Shown: positions 19,577-28,797 of the stretch, in pieces | Layout of the letters: every line of letters begins with the position of its first letter | How positions within the stretch are numbered: position 1 is the first letter of the stretch | NCBI RefSeq assembly: GCF_963378085.1 | Contig: NZ_OY726395.1 | Span: 248,001-312,000 of the forward strand | Origin: Mycolicibacterium sp. MU0050 | GTDB lineage: Bacteria > Actinomycetota > Actinomycetes > Mycobacteriales > Mycobacteriaceae | Direction of reading: 5' to 3' | Length of the DNA: 64,000 nt | Notes under the pieces: generated by a model | The model's database searches: none | Told to the model about the DNA's origin: nothing | The model's input: only the letters and a program-made list of their open reading frames with translations | Made by a program: the position numbers and the translations under genes

Positions 19577-20683
19577 TCAAGCTGGCGGGACGAAGCCACC
19601 CGAAGGTGGGCCCGACGGCGGCGGCGACGAGTCGGGCGCTGTGGGGGAGCTCGCTCCGGCTGATGGGTGTGGCGCTGTGGGGGCGGGTGCTCCGGCGGAC
19701 GAGGGCGGTGCTGCTGGATAGGACACCCCCGCTGGGTAGGACGCCCCCGCTGGGTAGGACGCCCCCACGGCGTAGGGCGGCATCGGCGCTGCGGGGGGAT
19801 GGGTCGACGGCGCCCACCCGGTTGGCGCGACAGCCGGAGAGGCGGCTCCGGGGTAACCCGCCGCCGCTCCCGGATAACCCGCCGGCACCGCTCCCGGATA
19901 ACCGCCCGGGGCGGCCGCGGGATAACCCCGCGCGGTCAGCCGGGCCAGCTCCCGGCGATGCCGCTCGGCGAGCACCGCGGCCAGCATGTGCTGCGGCGGT
20001 GTCCCCGGCGGAGGCGGCGGCGAAATCCGGGCGGCCACCTCCCCGGCGATGCGGGCCGCCATCTGATCGCGCAGCGGCGCATCGAGTTGATGTGCGCGGG
20101 AAAGGAATTGCCGGGCCAGCTCGGCCTGCTCGACACCCAGGCCGGACAGTTGCAGCGTGCTCGCCCACCAGGCCAGCGGCGGCGGCATGGCCGGCGGGGG
20201 CGCAAGCTTGGGTCCGCGTTCGCTGATCACCACGGTGCCGGCGAAGATGTCCCCGATCCGTTTGCCCTTGCGGGACAACAGGCTGCAGATCACCGCCGGT
20301 GCGCCGGTGAGCATCCAGATCTCGACCACACCGGCCAACGCGCGAAACAGCGCCTGCCGGAACCGTTCCGGGCCGCCGTCGTCGGACACCACGCGCAGGC
20401 CCATCGCCATCTTGCCCAGCGTGCGCCCGCGCGTCGCGGTCTCGAAGATCAGCGGGTAGCCGACCAGCACCAACACCGTGAAGATGATGAGCACCGACGC
20501 CGACAGCGCCGGGTCGAACTGCAGCAGCGTCACCGCCCACAGGCCCACGCCCAGCAGATAGCCCAGGATCATCACGCTGATGTCGATCAGCGAACTGATG
20601 GCGCGCACCGGCAACTGAGCGATCTGCACGTCGAGGACCACCGCGTCACCGGTGACCACCGCGTCTGTAGGCGTGCCGGACAT
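19577..20683 (-). CDS. RDD-family membrane protein with long proline-rich tail
   Basis: 368 residues resembling Rv3695. Residues 20-160 form an RDD domain: RAISSLIDISVMILGYLLG in helix 1, a second helix around 55-75, the RGRTLGKMAMGLRVV motif and a third helix around 125-145. The remaining half is soluble: an amphipathic segment, then low-complexity PGGYPGAVPAGYPG and ASYPAG repeats rich in Pro, Gly, Tyr and Ala. Function is unknown; RDD proteins are implicated in cation homeostasis or membrane assembly. It is divergent from the SpoIIM-like gene, with starts only 27 nt apart. Confidence 0.83.
   Translation of the reverse strand: MSGTPTDAVVTGDAVVLDVQIAQLPVRAISSLIDISVMILGYLLGVGLWAVTLLQFDPALSASVLIIFTVLVLVGYPLIFETATRGRTLGKMAMGLRVVSDDGGPERFRQALFRALAGVVEIWMLTGAPAVICSLLSRKGKRIGDIFAGTVVISERGPKLAPPPAMPPPLAWWASTLQLSGLGVEQAELARQFLSRAHQLDAPLRDQMAARIAGEVAARISPPPPPGTPPQHMLAAVLAERHRRELARLTARGYPAAAPGGYPGAVPAGYPGAAAGYPGAASPAVAPTGWAPSTHPPAAPMPPYAVGASYPAGASYPAGVSYPAAPPSSAGAPAPTAPHPSAGASSPTAPDSSPPPSGPPSGGFVPPA
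19713..19766. repeat. 18-bp tandem repeat in the RDD protein tail
   Basis: Three copies of an 18-bp unit (consensus gctgggtaggacgccccc) lie at 19713-19730, 19731-19748 and 19749-19766; copies 2 and 3 are identical and copy 1 differs at two positions. They encode the repeated Ser-Tyr-Pro-Ala-Gly block of the C-terminal tail and are a likely length-variable site. Confidence 0.75.
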
Positions 20684-20710
20684 GGCAGCGACGCTACTAG
20701 ACTTCGCCGA

Positions 20711-21703
20711 GTGGACGTCGACGCATTCGTGGTGGCTCACCGCCCCACCTGGGACCGGCTGGAATACCTGGTCAAGCGTCGCAACAAGCTCACCGGCGCC
20801 GAGGTCGACGAACTGGTCGATCTGTACCAGCGCGTCTCGACGCACCTGTCGATGGTGCGCTCGGCCTCCTCGGACTCGGCGCTGGTCGGCCGGCTGTCGA
20901 CGCTGGTGGCTCGCGCCCGCTCCGCGGTGACCGGGGCGCACGCTCCGCTGTGGAGCGAGTTCCGCCGCTTCTGGACGGTGTCGTTCCCGGTGGTGGCCTA
21001 CCGCTGCTGGCGCTGGTGGCTGGGCTCGGCGGTCGGGTTCACCGTCGTCGCGGTGCTCATCGGCGTCTGGGTGGCGACCAACCCCGAGGTGCAGGCGACC
21101 ATCGGAACCCCCAGCGACATCGAGCAATTGGTCAACCACGACTTCGAGTCGTACTACAGCGAGAACCCCGCCGGGTCGTTCGCGCTGCGGGTCTGGGTCA
21201 ACAACTCGTGGGTCGCGGCCCAGTGCATCGCCTTCGCGGTGCTGCTGGGGCTGCCGATCCCGTATGTGCTGTTTCAGAACGCCGCCAACGTCGGCGTGGC
21301 CGGCGGGCTGATGTTCGACGCCGGCAAGGGCGGCCTGTTCTTCGGCCTGCTCACCCCGCACGGCCTGCTCGAGCTGACGGCGGTGTTCCTGGCCGCAGCC
21401 GCCGGGATGCGGCTGGGCTGGGCGGTGATCTCGTCGGTGGACCGGCCCCGAACCCAGGTGCTCGCCGAACAGGGCCGCGCCGTCGTGGCGGTGGCCATCG
21501 GGCTGGTCGCGGTGCTGCTGATCTCGGGGCTGATCGAGGCCTTGGTGACGCCCTCGCCGTTCCCGACGTGGGTGCGCATCGCGATCGGGGTGCTCGCGGA
21601 GGCGGCGTTCCTGGCCTACGTCATCTACTTCGGCCGACGCGCGGTGGCCGCCGGCGAGACCGGCGACGTCGCCGACGCCCCGGACTACGTGCCGACCAGA
21701 TAG
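20711..21703 (+). CDS. Stage II sporulation protein M-like membrane protein
   Basis: 330 residues resembling Rv3694c. The N-terminal cytosolic part (RLEYLVKRRNKLTGAEVDELVDLYQ) precedes a SpoIIM-type membrane domain with a helix at about 105-125. Further spans contain NNSWVAAQCIAFAVLLGLPI and the FFGLLTPHGLLELTAVFLAAAAG signature, followed by two C-terminal helices. In non-sporulating actinobacteria this family always sits with RDD, DUF58 and MoxR genes, as here, suggesting a shared envelope function. The GTG start at 20711 is chosen because it gives the conserved N-terminus; the next ATG is much too late. Confidence 0.84.
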   Translation: MDVDAFVVAHRPTWDRLEYLVKRRNKLTGAEVDELVDLYQRVSTHLSMVRSASSDSALVGRLSTLVARARSAVTGAHAPLWSEFRRFWTVSFPVVAYRCWRWWLGSAVGFTVVAVLIGVWVATNPEVQATIGTPSDIEQLVNHDFESYYSENPAGSFALRVWVNNSWVAAQCIAFAVLLGLPIPYVLFQNAANVGVAGGLMFDAGKGGLFFGLLTPHGLLELTAVFLAAAAGMRLGWAVISSVDRPRTQVLAEQGRAVVAVAIGLVAVLLISGLIEALVTPSPFPTWVRIAIGVLAEAAFLAYVIYFGRRAVAAGETGDVADAPDYVPTR

Positions 21704-21704
21704 C

Positions 21705-23027
21705 TCAGAGCCGGCCGCTGGCCTTCATCGCCAGATAGCGGTCGGCCAGCGCGGGAGCCAGGTCATCGGGTGCGGCGTCGACCACCTCGACGCCACTGTT
21801 TCGCAGCCGGGCCGCCAACGCGCCGCGGTCGTTGCGGGACTTCTCCGCCGCGGCCGCGTCGTACACCTGCGCGGCATCGGCGCGCCCGGCGGCGAGCTCG
21901 TCGACCCGTGGATCGCGGACCGCGGCGACGATCACCTGGTGCTTGGTCGACAGCTGCGGCAGCACGGGTAGCAGGCCCTCGTCCAACGCCGAGGCGTTCA
22001 GGTCCGTCAGCAACACCACCAGCGCCCGCCGGCGCACCCGGCGCTGCACTGCGGAAACCGTTGCGGTGAAATCGGATTCCACCAAGGCGGGTTCCAGCGG
22101 CGCCATCGCCTGCACCAGCTGCGCCAGCAACTCGGTGCGTGAGGCGCCGACGACGGCCGCGCGGCTGACCCGGTCGTGGGCCAGGAAATCCACGTGGTCG
22201 CCGGCCCGCGTGGCCAGCGCGGCCAACAGCAGCGCGGCGTCCAGCGACCAGTCCAGGCGCGGCCAGCCGCCGGGGTCGCCGGCGGTCGGATCCACCCCGA
22301 CGCGCCCGGCCGAGGTGCGGCCGGTGTCGACGACGATCACCACCCGTCGGTCCCGCTCCGGACGCCAGGTGCGGACGACGACGTCGTTGCGCCGGGCGGT
22401 GGCGCGCCAGTCGATGGAGCGCACGTCGTCGCCGACGACATACTCGCGCAGCGAATCGAATTCGGTGCCCTGCCCGCGGATCAGCACCGGCACCATGCCG
22501 TCCAGTTCGCGCAGCTTGGCCAGCCGGGACGGCAGATGCTTGCGGGACAGGAACGGCGGCAGAATCCGCACTGTCCAGGGCGCCTGCTGCGAGCGCTGCC
22601 GCCCAGCCAGGCCCAGCGGGCCCAGCGAGCGCGCGGTCACCGCCGCCGAGCTCTGGTCCCCGCGCCGGACCGGCCGCAACCGGGTCTGCACCAGTTCGTT
22701 CTCGCCGGCCGCGATGTTCACCGCCGTACGCGTCGGTTCGGCGCGAGCACTGGGCGGCCAGGCGTCCCGCACCCAGCCGCGGAACCGGCGGGCGCCGTGG
22801 TTGTGGATCTGCAGGCCGACGTGCACCGGTTCGCCCAGCCGCGCCGAGTTGTCGCCGCCGCGCGTGAGCGTCAGCGCCCGCGGGCTGGCGGCCAACGCCA
22901 GATCGGCGGCGACGGCGGCCAGCAGCAGTGCCAGCAGGATCGCGAAAGCCGTTGCCGGCCAGGGAGACAGCGCGACGGGAAGCACTCCCAGCAGCGCCAA
23001 CAGGCCGGTGCGGCCGGTCAGGACCAC
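21705..23027 (-). CDS. DUF58 domain protein
   Basis: 440 residues. Two N-terminal membrane helices (ALLGVLPVALSPWPATAFAILLALLLA, residues 11-37) lead to a CARDB/beta-rich region. The DUF58 signature GQGTEFDSLREYVVGDDVRSIDW is at about 190-215, followed by a vWA-like domain with the metal-site start IVVDTGRTS. DUF58 proteins work with MoxR AAA+ ATPases, usually in assembly of envelope or metal-containing complexes; the client here is unknown. The ATG overlaps the moxR stop by 1 nt, so the genes are coupled. Confidence 0.87.
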   Translation of the reverse strand: MVLTGRTGLLALLGVLPVALSPWPATAFAILLALLLAAVAADLALAASPRALTLTRGGDNSARLGEPVHVGLQIHNHGARRFRGWVRDAWPPSARAEPTRTAVNIAAGENELVQTRLRPVRRGDQSSAAVTARSLGPLGLAGRQRSQQAPWTVRILPPFLSRKHLPSRLAKLRELDGMVPVLIRGQGTEFDSLREYVVGDDVRSIDWRATARRNDVVVRTWRPERDRRVVIVVDTGRTSAGRVGVDPTAGDPGGWPRLDWSLDAALLLAALATRAGDHVDFLAHDRVSRAAVVGASRTELLAQLVQAMAPLEPALVESDFTATVSAVQRRVRRRALVVLLTDLNASALDEGLLPVLPQLSTKHQVIVAAVRDPRVDELAAGRADAAQVYDAAAAEKSRNDRGALAARLRNSGVEVVDAAPDDLAPALADRYLAMKASGRL

Positions 23028-24010
23028 TAGCGCGGGACCGGGACGGCGGCCAGGATTCCGTCGAGGACGCCGTCGGGGGTCGCGCCTTCGAGCTCGGATT
23101 CGGGCCGCAGCGCGACCCGGTGCCGCAGGGTGGGCCGCGCCATGGCCTTGACGTCGTCCGGGGTCACGTAGTTCCGGCCGGACAGCCAGGCCCAGGAGCG
23201 GGCGGTGTTCAGCAGGGCCGTCGCACCGCGCGGCGAGACGCCGAGTTGCAGCGCCGGCGAATGCCGGGTGGTGCCGACGATGTCGACGATGTAGCCGAGG
23301 ATCTCGTCGGCGACGAACACCTCGCGCACGGCGTCCCGCCCGGCGGCGAGGTCGGCGGGACTGGCCACCGCCCGCAGCGACGACAGATCCCGCGGGTCGA
23401 AACCCTGGGCATGCCGGGTGAGGATGGCGATCTCCTGATCCCGCGGCGGCAACGGCACATTGAGCTTCAACAGGAAGCGGTCGAGTTGTGCCTCGGGCAG
23501 CTGGTAGGTGCCCTCGTACTCGATCGGGTTCTGGGTGGCCGCGACGATGAACGGATCCGGCAGCGGCCGGGCCTCGCCGTCGACGCTGACCTGACGTTCC
23601 TCCATGGCCTCCAGCAGCGCGGCCTGGGTCTTCGGCGGCGTCCGGTTGATCTCGTCGGCCAGCAGCAGATTCGTGAACACCGGGCCGGGCCGGAAGGTGA
23701 ACGCCGCCGTGCGGGCGTCGTAGATCATGGAACCGGTGACGTCGCCGGGCATCAGGTCCGGCGTGAACTGCACCCGCTTGAACTCCAGCTGCAGCGCCGC
23801 CGCCAGCGCCCGGACCAACAGGGTCTTGGCGACCCCGGGCACGCCCTCGAGCAGGACGTGGCCGCGGCAGAGCAGCGCGACGACCAGTCCGCTGACCACC
23901 GCGTCCTGTCCGACGACGGCCTTGGCGATCTCGGCGCGCAGGTCCAGCAGCGCAGTGCGGGCGGCGTCCGCGGCGGCGGAGGCCGGCGGTGCCTGGGAGG
24001 GCTGTGTCAC
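23027..24010 (-). CDS. MoxR-family AAA+ ATPase
   Basis: 327 residues resembling MoxR2 (Rv3692). Walker A is in LEGVPGVAKTLLVRALA (about residue 58), Walker B in LLADEINRTPPKTQAALLEAME, sensor 1 in VAATQNPIEYEG and sensor 2 in SPRGATALLNTARSWA. MoxR ATPases act as chaperones with vWA/DUF58 partners, and the DUF58 gene is directly downstream. Its start overlaps the stop of the DUF4350 gene by 4 nt. It is cytosolic. Confidence 0.92.
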   Translation of the reverse strand: MTQPSQAPPASAAADAARTALLDLRAEIAKAVVGQDAVVSGLVVALLCRGHVLLEGVPGVAKTLLVRALAAALQLEFKRVQFTPDLMPGDVTGSMIYDARTAAFTFRPGPVFTNLLLADEINRTPPKTQAALLEAMEERQVSVDGEARPLPDPFIVAATQNPIEYEGTYQLPEAQLDRFLLKLNVPLPPRDQEIAILTRHAQGFDPRDLSSLRAVASPADLAAGRDAVREVFVADEILGYIVDIVGTTRHSPALQLGVSPRGATALLNTARSWAWLSGRNYVTPDDVKAMARPTLRHRVALRPESELEGATPDGVLDGILAAVPVPR

Positions 24011-25158
24011 GTGTGTGCGACCTGCCTTTCGATGTCGTCGAGGGCGTTAGCCAGATGTACCAGATCCTCGTCGGTGACCGGCGCCGGACCGAACAGCGCG
24101 TACTGCACCAGCTGCGGATCCAGGCCGGGTGCGCGTTTGGCGGTGTTCTGCACGATCGCGGCCACCAGGGCGGCCGGTGCGGTGCCGGGGCCCAGGCCCA
24201 GCCGCGGGGTCAGGCGCTGCAGCGCCGCGGTGCGCAGTGCGTCGGCGGCCTGCGCGCGGGCGCGTCGGGAGCGGTAGAGCCGGCCGCGGCCCTCCACCGT
24301 TTCCGAGGCCCGCACCACCACGGGAAGCCGCTCGGCGACCAGCGGGCCCAGCCGCCGTCCCTTCCACAGGGCCACCAGGGCGACCGCGAGGCACAGCTGC
24401 CAGACGATCCAGTGCACCCGGTCGGGGATCAGATCGGTGATGCTCGCGGCGCCGCTGTGGTCGCCCTCGGGCTGTTGCGGTGCGTACCAGATCAGCCGCG
24501 GGTGCACGCCGGCCAGGTTCATCGCCAACGCGGCGTTGCCCTCGCGCAGCAGCGTGGAGTTGGTCATGAAGTCGGCGGTGCCGACCACGGTGACGGTGCG
24601 CTGCCCGTCGTCGTAACGCACCAGCGCGCCGTCGTAGCAGCGGGTCAGGTCGGGGCCGTCCTCGACGGCCTCGTAGGTGACGGTGGGGCCCAGTCGGGCC
24701 GATCCGGCCCGAACGGCTTCTCGCAGAGCGCAGTTGGGCTCACCGCCCATGGTGGATTCCGTCGACTCGGTGATGCCGGGCGCCAGCACCTCCCGGGTTC
24801 GCGACGTCGGCGCGATGAGCAGCAGATCGGCGGGCGCGTCGGCCAGCGCGTCCAGCAACTCGTCGTCCCACAGGTAGTAGGTCTGCGCGACCATCAGCAG
24901 CGCGTCGGGGCCGGCCAGCGCGGCCGCTTCGGCGGCGGTCTCGGCGACCTGCACGCGGACGCCCTGCTCGCGCAGCAGGGTGGCCAGGGCGTGGGCGCCC
25001 TCGGGGCCGGTGGCGGCGGGATCCATGCGTCCACCCAGACGGGGGGCCGTGAGCCAGGCGGTGATGACCGACAGCACGATCACGGCGACCGCCGCCAGGG
25101 CGACCCAGCGCCAGGTGCGGCTGCGCGTGGCCGGACGCGGTGCGGTCACGGCGGTCAC
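24007..25158 (-). CDS. DUF4350 membrane protein
   Basis: 383 residues resembling Rv3691. A membrane helix follows the basic start (WVALAAVAVIVLSVITAWL). A DUF4350 domain comes next, in which an ALATLLREQGVRVQV strand-helix leads a Rossmann-like fold, and a second membrane helix lies near 260-280 (WIVWQLCLAVALVALW). The GTG at 25158 is preferred over ATG 25173 because it makes the GTGA overlap with the preceding gene. It belongs to the MoxR-DUF58 module and probably forms part of a membrane complex with the DUF4129 protein. Confidence 0.82.
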   Translation of the reverse strand: MTAVTAPRPATRSRTWRWVALAAVAVIVLSVITAWLTAPRLGGRMDPAATGPEGAHALATLLREQGVRVQVAETAAEAAALAGPDALLMVAQTYYLWDDELLDALADAPADLLLIAPTSRTREVLAPGITESTESTMGGEPNCALREAVRAGSARLGPTVTYEAVEDGPDLTRCYDGALVRYDDGQRTVTVVGTADFMTNSTLLREGNAALAMNLAGVHPRLIWYAPQQPEGDHSGAASITDLIPDRVHWIVWQLCLAVALVALWKGRRLGPLVAERLPVVVRASETVEGRGRLYRSRRARAQAADALRTAALQRLTPRLGLGPGTAPAALVAAIVQNTAKRAPGLDPQLVQYALFGPAPVTDEDLVHLANALDDIERQVAHT

Positions 25159-25808
25159 GGGATCTCCGCCCACGTCGTCGGAGCGGCACCGGCCTGCGCC
25201 GGAACGCGAGGGCCGCCGGGACGGGTGCGCAGGTGGTCGTCCAACCGGACCAACAGCCCATAGGACTCGGGCGTGCCCGGCCGCTCCCCGAAGGTCACAT
25301 CGTTGAACACCGTTGCGGCGTCGATGAATTCACCGGACAGCTCGGGCATGGCGGTGCCGGCGGCTCGCGCCAGTTCCAGTGAGGTTCGGCCGGGCACGGC
25401 GTCCAGAACGCCGGTCTCCTCGAGGTGGCGCGCGATCGCGCGGAGTCGGTGGCGGATGGCCGCCGCCCAATCGCCGGCGGCGGCGTACTGCTCGGCGGTC
25501 GCGCGGTGGGCGGCGGCGCTCAGCTCCGCCGTGCCGAACAGCGCCATGTCACCGTTGCGGTTGGTGTGCATGGTGTTCCGGGCGACGCGGACCGCGACGA
25601 CGACGGCCACCGCGACCAGGATCACCAGCACGGTGAGGGTGAACCAGCCGCCGGGGACCATCGACCCGGTGTCGACGATGCGGTAGATCACGTCGTTCAA
25701 CCATTCGCTGAGTTGTTCGGACAGCGTCGGTTTCGGATAAATGGGCTTGCTGAGCTCGTTCTGGGCGAGCTCGTGGGCGGTGTCGCGGTCGACGTCTACT
25801 TCAGCCAC
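25155..25808 (-). CDS. DUF4129 membrane protein
   Basis: 217 residues resembling Rv3690. One central membrane helix (GWFTLTVLVILVAVAVVVAVRVA, about residues 57-80) separates a short N-terminal part from the C-terminal DUF4129 domain, with WAAAIRHRLRAIARHLEETGVL and FIDAATVFNDVTFG. DUF4129 is often fused to transglutaminase in other bacteria; here it stands alone inside the MoxR operon. It starts 9 nt after the end of the upstream Pro-rich membrane gene. Confidence 0.82.
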   Translation of the reverse strand: MAEVDVDRDTAHELAQNELSKPIYPKPTLSEQLSEWLNDVIYRIVDTGSMVPGGWFTLTVLVILVAVAVVVAVRVARNTMHTNRNGDMALFGTAELSAAAHRATAEQYAAAGDWAAAIRHRLRAIARHLEETGVLDAVPGRTSLELARAAGTAMPELSGEFIDAATVFNDVTFGERPGTPESYGLLVRLDDHLRTRPGGPRVPAQAGAAPTTWAEIP

Positions 25809-25817
25809 AGAGGAGCC

Positions 25818-27002
25818 TCAGTGCCGGGTCAGCCAGAGGTGGTCGGTGGACTGCGGGTTGGCGGGGTCGGCCACCGCACCGGTGCGCAGCACCAGGTCGA
25901 ACGCCTCGGCGCGGATGCGTCGGTCGGTGTAGAGCAGCACGACGACGCCGGCCGCGAACGGCGTCGTGATGATCTGCCCGATCACGGCGCCGACGCTGGC
26001 CAGCGCCATGGCGATCAGGAATGACGCGGAGTCGCCGACGACGGCGCCGCCCAACGCCGCGGCGAACATGAACGGCACCGCGACGGCCATCGACACCAGG
26101 TAGGTCACCACCCGGGTGAGCAGCCAGATGCCGAAGACGCGCCAGAAGTCCCGTCGGATCAGTGCGAAGGACCGGGCGATCGAGGCCAGCACGGGCTGGC
26201 GCTCCAGCACCACGATGGCGGGCGCGAAGGAGGTGACGACCGAGATCCACAGCGCGGCCGCGACGCCGAGCAGCCCGAGCGGAATGCCGACCGCGGCGCC
26301 GGCCAGACCGCCGCCGGCCGCCGTGGCGGCGACGATGACCACGACGGTGACGAAGACCACCGCGATCGCCGCCAGCGTGATGAGCAGGGTGACCCCGATC
26401 AGCGGCAGAAGCCGGTCCCGGATGCGCTGCCAGGTTTCGCCGATGGTGATGCCGGAGCCGAAGACGGCCCGACCCACGATGACGGTCAGCATGCCGGTGA
26501 GCACGATCGCCGCCAGGGCGCTGATCAGCATGCCGGGGAGTTCGGTCCACACGCTGTCGATGACGGCGACGTCGAAGGCGATGCTCTCCGGGTCGGTGTC
26601 GGCCAGGTCCCGCATGGGGCCGATCTGCAGCAGCAGCGCGATGGCCTGGGTGACGATCACGACCAGCGCCGTCAGGCCCAGCGTGGCCTTGGGGTTCGCC
26701 CGGATGAAGCCGACCGCACCGTTGTAGATGTCGCTGAGGGTGAGCGGCCGCAGCGGGATGATGCCGGGGCGCAACTCCAGCGGTTGCGGCGGATAGCCCG
26801 GCGGCGGGTAGCCGGGAGGCGGTGGGTAGCCGGGCGGCGGCGGGCCGCCGTATCCCGGTGGCGGTCCGGGTGGCGGACCGAGCGGGGCGGTATAGCCGGG
26901 CGGCGGGTAGGACGGATACCCGGGTGGCGGGCCGGACCCGGGTGCCGCCGGCCCCTGCGGATACTGCGGCGGCCAACCCTGCCCCATCGGCGGCATGCTC
27001 AC
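25818..27002 (-). CDS. Proline-rich multi-span membrane protein
   Basis: 394 residues resembling Rv3689. Residues 1-75 are low-complexity PPGYP repeats. Then, after LRPLTLSDIYNGAVGFIRANPK, come six hydrophobic helices (about 105-125, 155-180, 200-260 as a pair, 285-330) typical of the DUF7847/glycerophosphodiester-phosphodiesterase membrane domain. It is the first gene of the module running to DUF58. The YPPPG tail probably lies in the cytosol and may recruit partners; no enzymatic motif is present. Confidence 0.8.
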   Translation of the reverse strand: MSMPPMGQGWPPQYPQGPAAPGSGPPPGYPSYPPPGYTAPLGPPPGPPPGYGGPPPPGYPPPPGYPPPGYPPQPLELRPGIIPLRPLTLSDIYNGAVGFIRANPKATLGLTALVVIVTQAIALLLQIGPMRDLADTDPESIAFDVAVIDSVWTELPGMLISALAAIVLTGMLTVIVGRAVFGSGITIGETWQRIRDRLLPLIGVTLLITLAAIAVVFVTVVVIVAATAAGGGLAGAAVGIPLGLLGVAAALWISVVTSFAPAIVVLERQPVLASIARSFALIRRDFWRVFGIWLLTRVVTYLVSMAVAVPFMFAAALGGAVVGDSASFLIAMALASVGAVIGQIITTPFAAGVVVLLYTDRRIRAEAFDLVLRTGAVADPANPQSTDHLWLTRH

Positions 27003-27105
27003 CCGGCGCTTCCCCTGTCGTTCGCTCGACTACGTTTCCGACCAGTCTGGCATGCCGCGGCCATGCCGGTCACAGCAAATGGGTCCGCGGCGTAGCGTCG
27101 TAGCC

Positions 27106-27570
27106 ATGTCTGAGCTGAAGAACCGCCTGCGCGCCGACCTGACCGCCGCGATGAAGGCGCAGGACAAGCTGCGCACCGCCACCTTGCGGCTGGTGTTGGC
27201 CGCAATCCAGAGCGAGGAAGTGGCCGGCAAGCAGTCGCGCGAGTTGTCCGACGACGAGGTGATCAAGGTGCTGACCCGCGAGTCCCGGAAGCGGGGGGAG
27301 GCCGCGCAGATCTACGTCAGCAACGGCCGCGGGGAGATGGCTGCCAACGAGCGCGCCGAAGCCAGCGTCATCGACGAGTATCTGCCCACCCAGCTCAACG
27401 ACGACGAGCTGGCCAATGTGGTGAACACGGCGATCGCCCAGGTGGCGGAGGCCAACGGGGAGGCGCCCGGGATGCGGCAGATGGGCCAGGTGATGAAGGC
27501 CGCGACCGCGATCGCCGGCGGCAAGGCCGACGGGGCGCGCATCTCGGCGTTCGTCAAAGATCGACTCTGA
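27106..27570 (+). CDS. GatB/YqeY-domain protein
   Basis: 154 residues covering the full YqeY domain: LKNRLRADLTAAMKAQDKLRTATLRLVLAAI at the start, SRKRGEAAQIYVSNGR in the middle and the closing GMRQMGQVMKAA and DGARISAFVKDRL. The domain matches the tRNA-binding tail of GatB amidotransferase subunits; as a stand-alone protein its role is unclear, probably RNA-related. Divergent from the Pro-rich membrane gene, with a 103-nt intergenic region. Confidence 0.9.
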   Translation: MSELKNRLRADLTAAMKAQDKLRTATLRLVLAAIQSEEVAGKQSRELSDDEVIKVLTRESRKRGEAAQIYVSNGRGEMAANERAEASVIDEYLPTQLNDDELANVVNTAIAQVAEANGEAPGMRQMGQVMKAATAIAGGKADGARISAFVKDRL

Positions 27571-27596
27571 ACGCCGGGGGAACCGTCAGGGCGCGG

Positions 27597-27797
27597 TCAG
27601 ACCGCGGCGTGTGACAGTTCAGCGAAGGCGCGACGCTCGACGAGCAGCGGCACGAAATCGCGGATCTTGCTATCGGAGAAGCGGTCCCGAGCTTGCTCGA
27701 CGGCCGCGACAACAGCGGTGGGGGGGAGCTGGGCAAACTCGTCGATCAGCCGTCGCTCGACGTCCGAGAGCAGCTCAGCTTCGGTCCTCTTGGCCAT
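27597..27797 (-). CDS. Three-helix-bundle dimerisation-like small protein
   Basis: 66 residues starting MAKRTEAELLSDVERRLI. The pattern of short amphipathic helices (ERRLIDEFAQL, PTAVVAAVEQARDRF, IRDFVPLLVERRA) matches the small three-helix dimerisation domain common in mycobacteria. Function is unknown; such proteins sometimes accompany regulators. The ATG at 27797 is the natural start because the upstream frame is unconserved. A GC-rich palindrome (CGCGGTC-a-GACCGCG, 27592-27606) spans its stop codon and may end both this gene and the convergent YqeY gene. Confidence 0.65.
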   Translation of the reverse strand: MAKRTEAELLSDVERRLIDEFAQLPPTAVVAAVEQARDRFSDSKIRDFVPLLVERRAFAELSHAAV

Positions 27798-27849
27798 AAC
27801 CGAAAGTATCGGTGAACGGGCGGTGGCGAGCAAATGTTTCGAGGAAGTG

Positions 27850-28638
27850 TCACGAACGCCACAGTGCCTCCTGGGATGTGGTGGCGATCAGGGTCCGGTC
27901 GGTGTTGTAGAGCGAGCCCCGCACCAGGCCGCGGGAGTCGCTGTTGTTGACCGGGTCCACGTCGTAGCGATGCCACTGGTGGGGGTCGAAAGCGCGGTGA
28001 AACCACACCGAGTGGTCCAGGCTGGCGGCGAACCCGTCCGCCGGCAGTTCTGGAGGGCGCGCCACCGGCACCGGCCCGAAGTCCGACATGAACGCCAGGA
28101 CACAACTGCGCACCAGCGGGTCATCCTCGATCTCGTCGCGGGTGCGGATCCAGAACGGCGGGATCGCGAACTCGGAGGTGTCGTCGGGCATGGTCCGGAT
28201 CTCGAAGTAGTCGGCGAAGTCGATGCTGGGGTCCTTGGCGACCGCGTCCTCCAGACCCACGGTGACGACCGGCGGGGGATGCCGATCGGCGCCGGGCTCC
28301 GGCAGGTGAAACGACGCGATCATCTCCAGGATCACCGCGCCGTTCTGGACCGCGGTGACCCGGCGGGTGTCGAAGGAGCGGCCGTCGCGGGTGCGTTCCA
28401 CCTGGAACTCGACGGCGACGCCGTAGACGCCGCCGCGCACGAAGTACAGGTGGAGCGATTGCGGGAGTTTGACCGGGTCGACGGTGGCGCCCGCGGCGCC
28501 GAGCGCCTGGGCGGCGATGAGACCGCCGAACAGCCGCGGCTCGTTGCCGAACACCTGCGCCTGGGGCGACACGAAGGTGTCCCTGTCGCGGTCGAACTGC
28601 AGCAGCTGCGCGATCCAGCTCTTCTTGGCACCGGCCAT
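27850..28638 (-). CDS. tesB: Acyl-CoA thioesterase II (TesB family)
   Basis: A 262-residue double-hotdog thioesterase that hydrolyses acyl-CoA to free acid and CoA. The N-terminal hotdog contains VFGGxxxAQAL-like sequence (RLFGGLIAAQALGAAG). The central hinge and the C-terminal LDHSVWFHRAFDPHQWHRYDV with SRGLVRGSLYNTDRTLIATTSQEALWR are hallmark TesB sequence. The Asp of the catalytic triad is in LDHS. It is probably involved in acyl-CoA pool control; no lipid operon surrounds it. Confidence 0.92.
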   Translation of the reverse strand: MAGAKKSWIAQLLQFDRDRDTFVSPQAQVFGNEPRLFGGLIAAQALGAAGATVDPVKLPQSLHLYFVRGGVYGVAVEFQVERTRDGRSFDTRRVTAVQNGAVILEMIASFHLPEPGADRHPPPVVTVGLEDAVAKDPSIDFADYFEIRTMPDDTSEFAIPPFWIRTRDEIEDDPLVRSCVLAFMSDFGPVPVARPPELPADGFAASLDHSVWFHRAFDPHQWHRYDVDPVNNSDSRGLVRGSLYNTDRTLIATTSQEALWRS

Positions 28639-28797
28639 GACGGCTGACCTTATCGGGTCAGGTGCGCGCCATGGACCGCGGCAGGCGGGACCGCGAGCGG
28701 AACGGCCAACGGCTCGGGCTCGACGGGACCGGCGTTGGCATGGGATTCTTTAATGCATATTCTGTGGTGGATCAACTCCCGCTGAAGAGAGAACTCC

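Noticed and set aside
26762..26960. A CRISPR-like or microsatellite array in the ggcgggtagccgg-rich stretch
   Set aside because: Repeats are irregular, in frame and encode PPGYP units of the membrane protein; there are no spacers. No CRISPR array was seen anywhere in the window.
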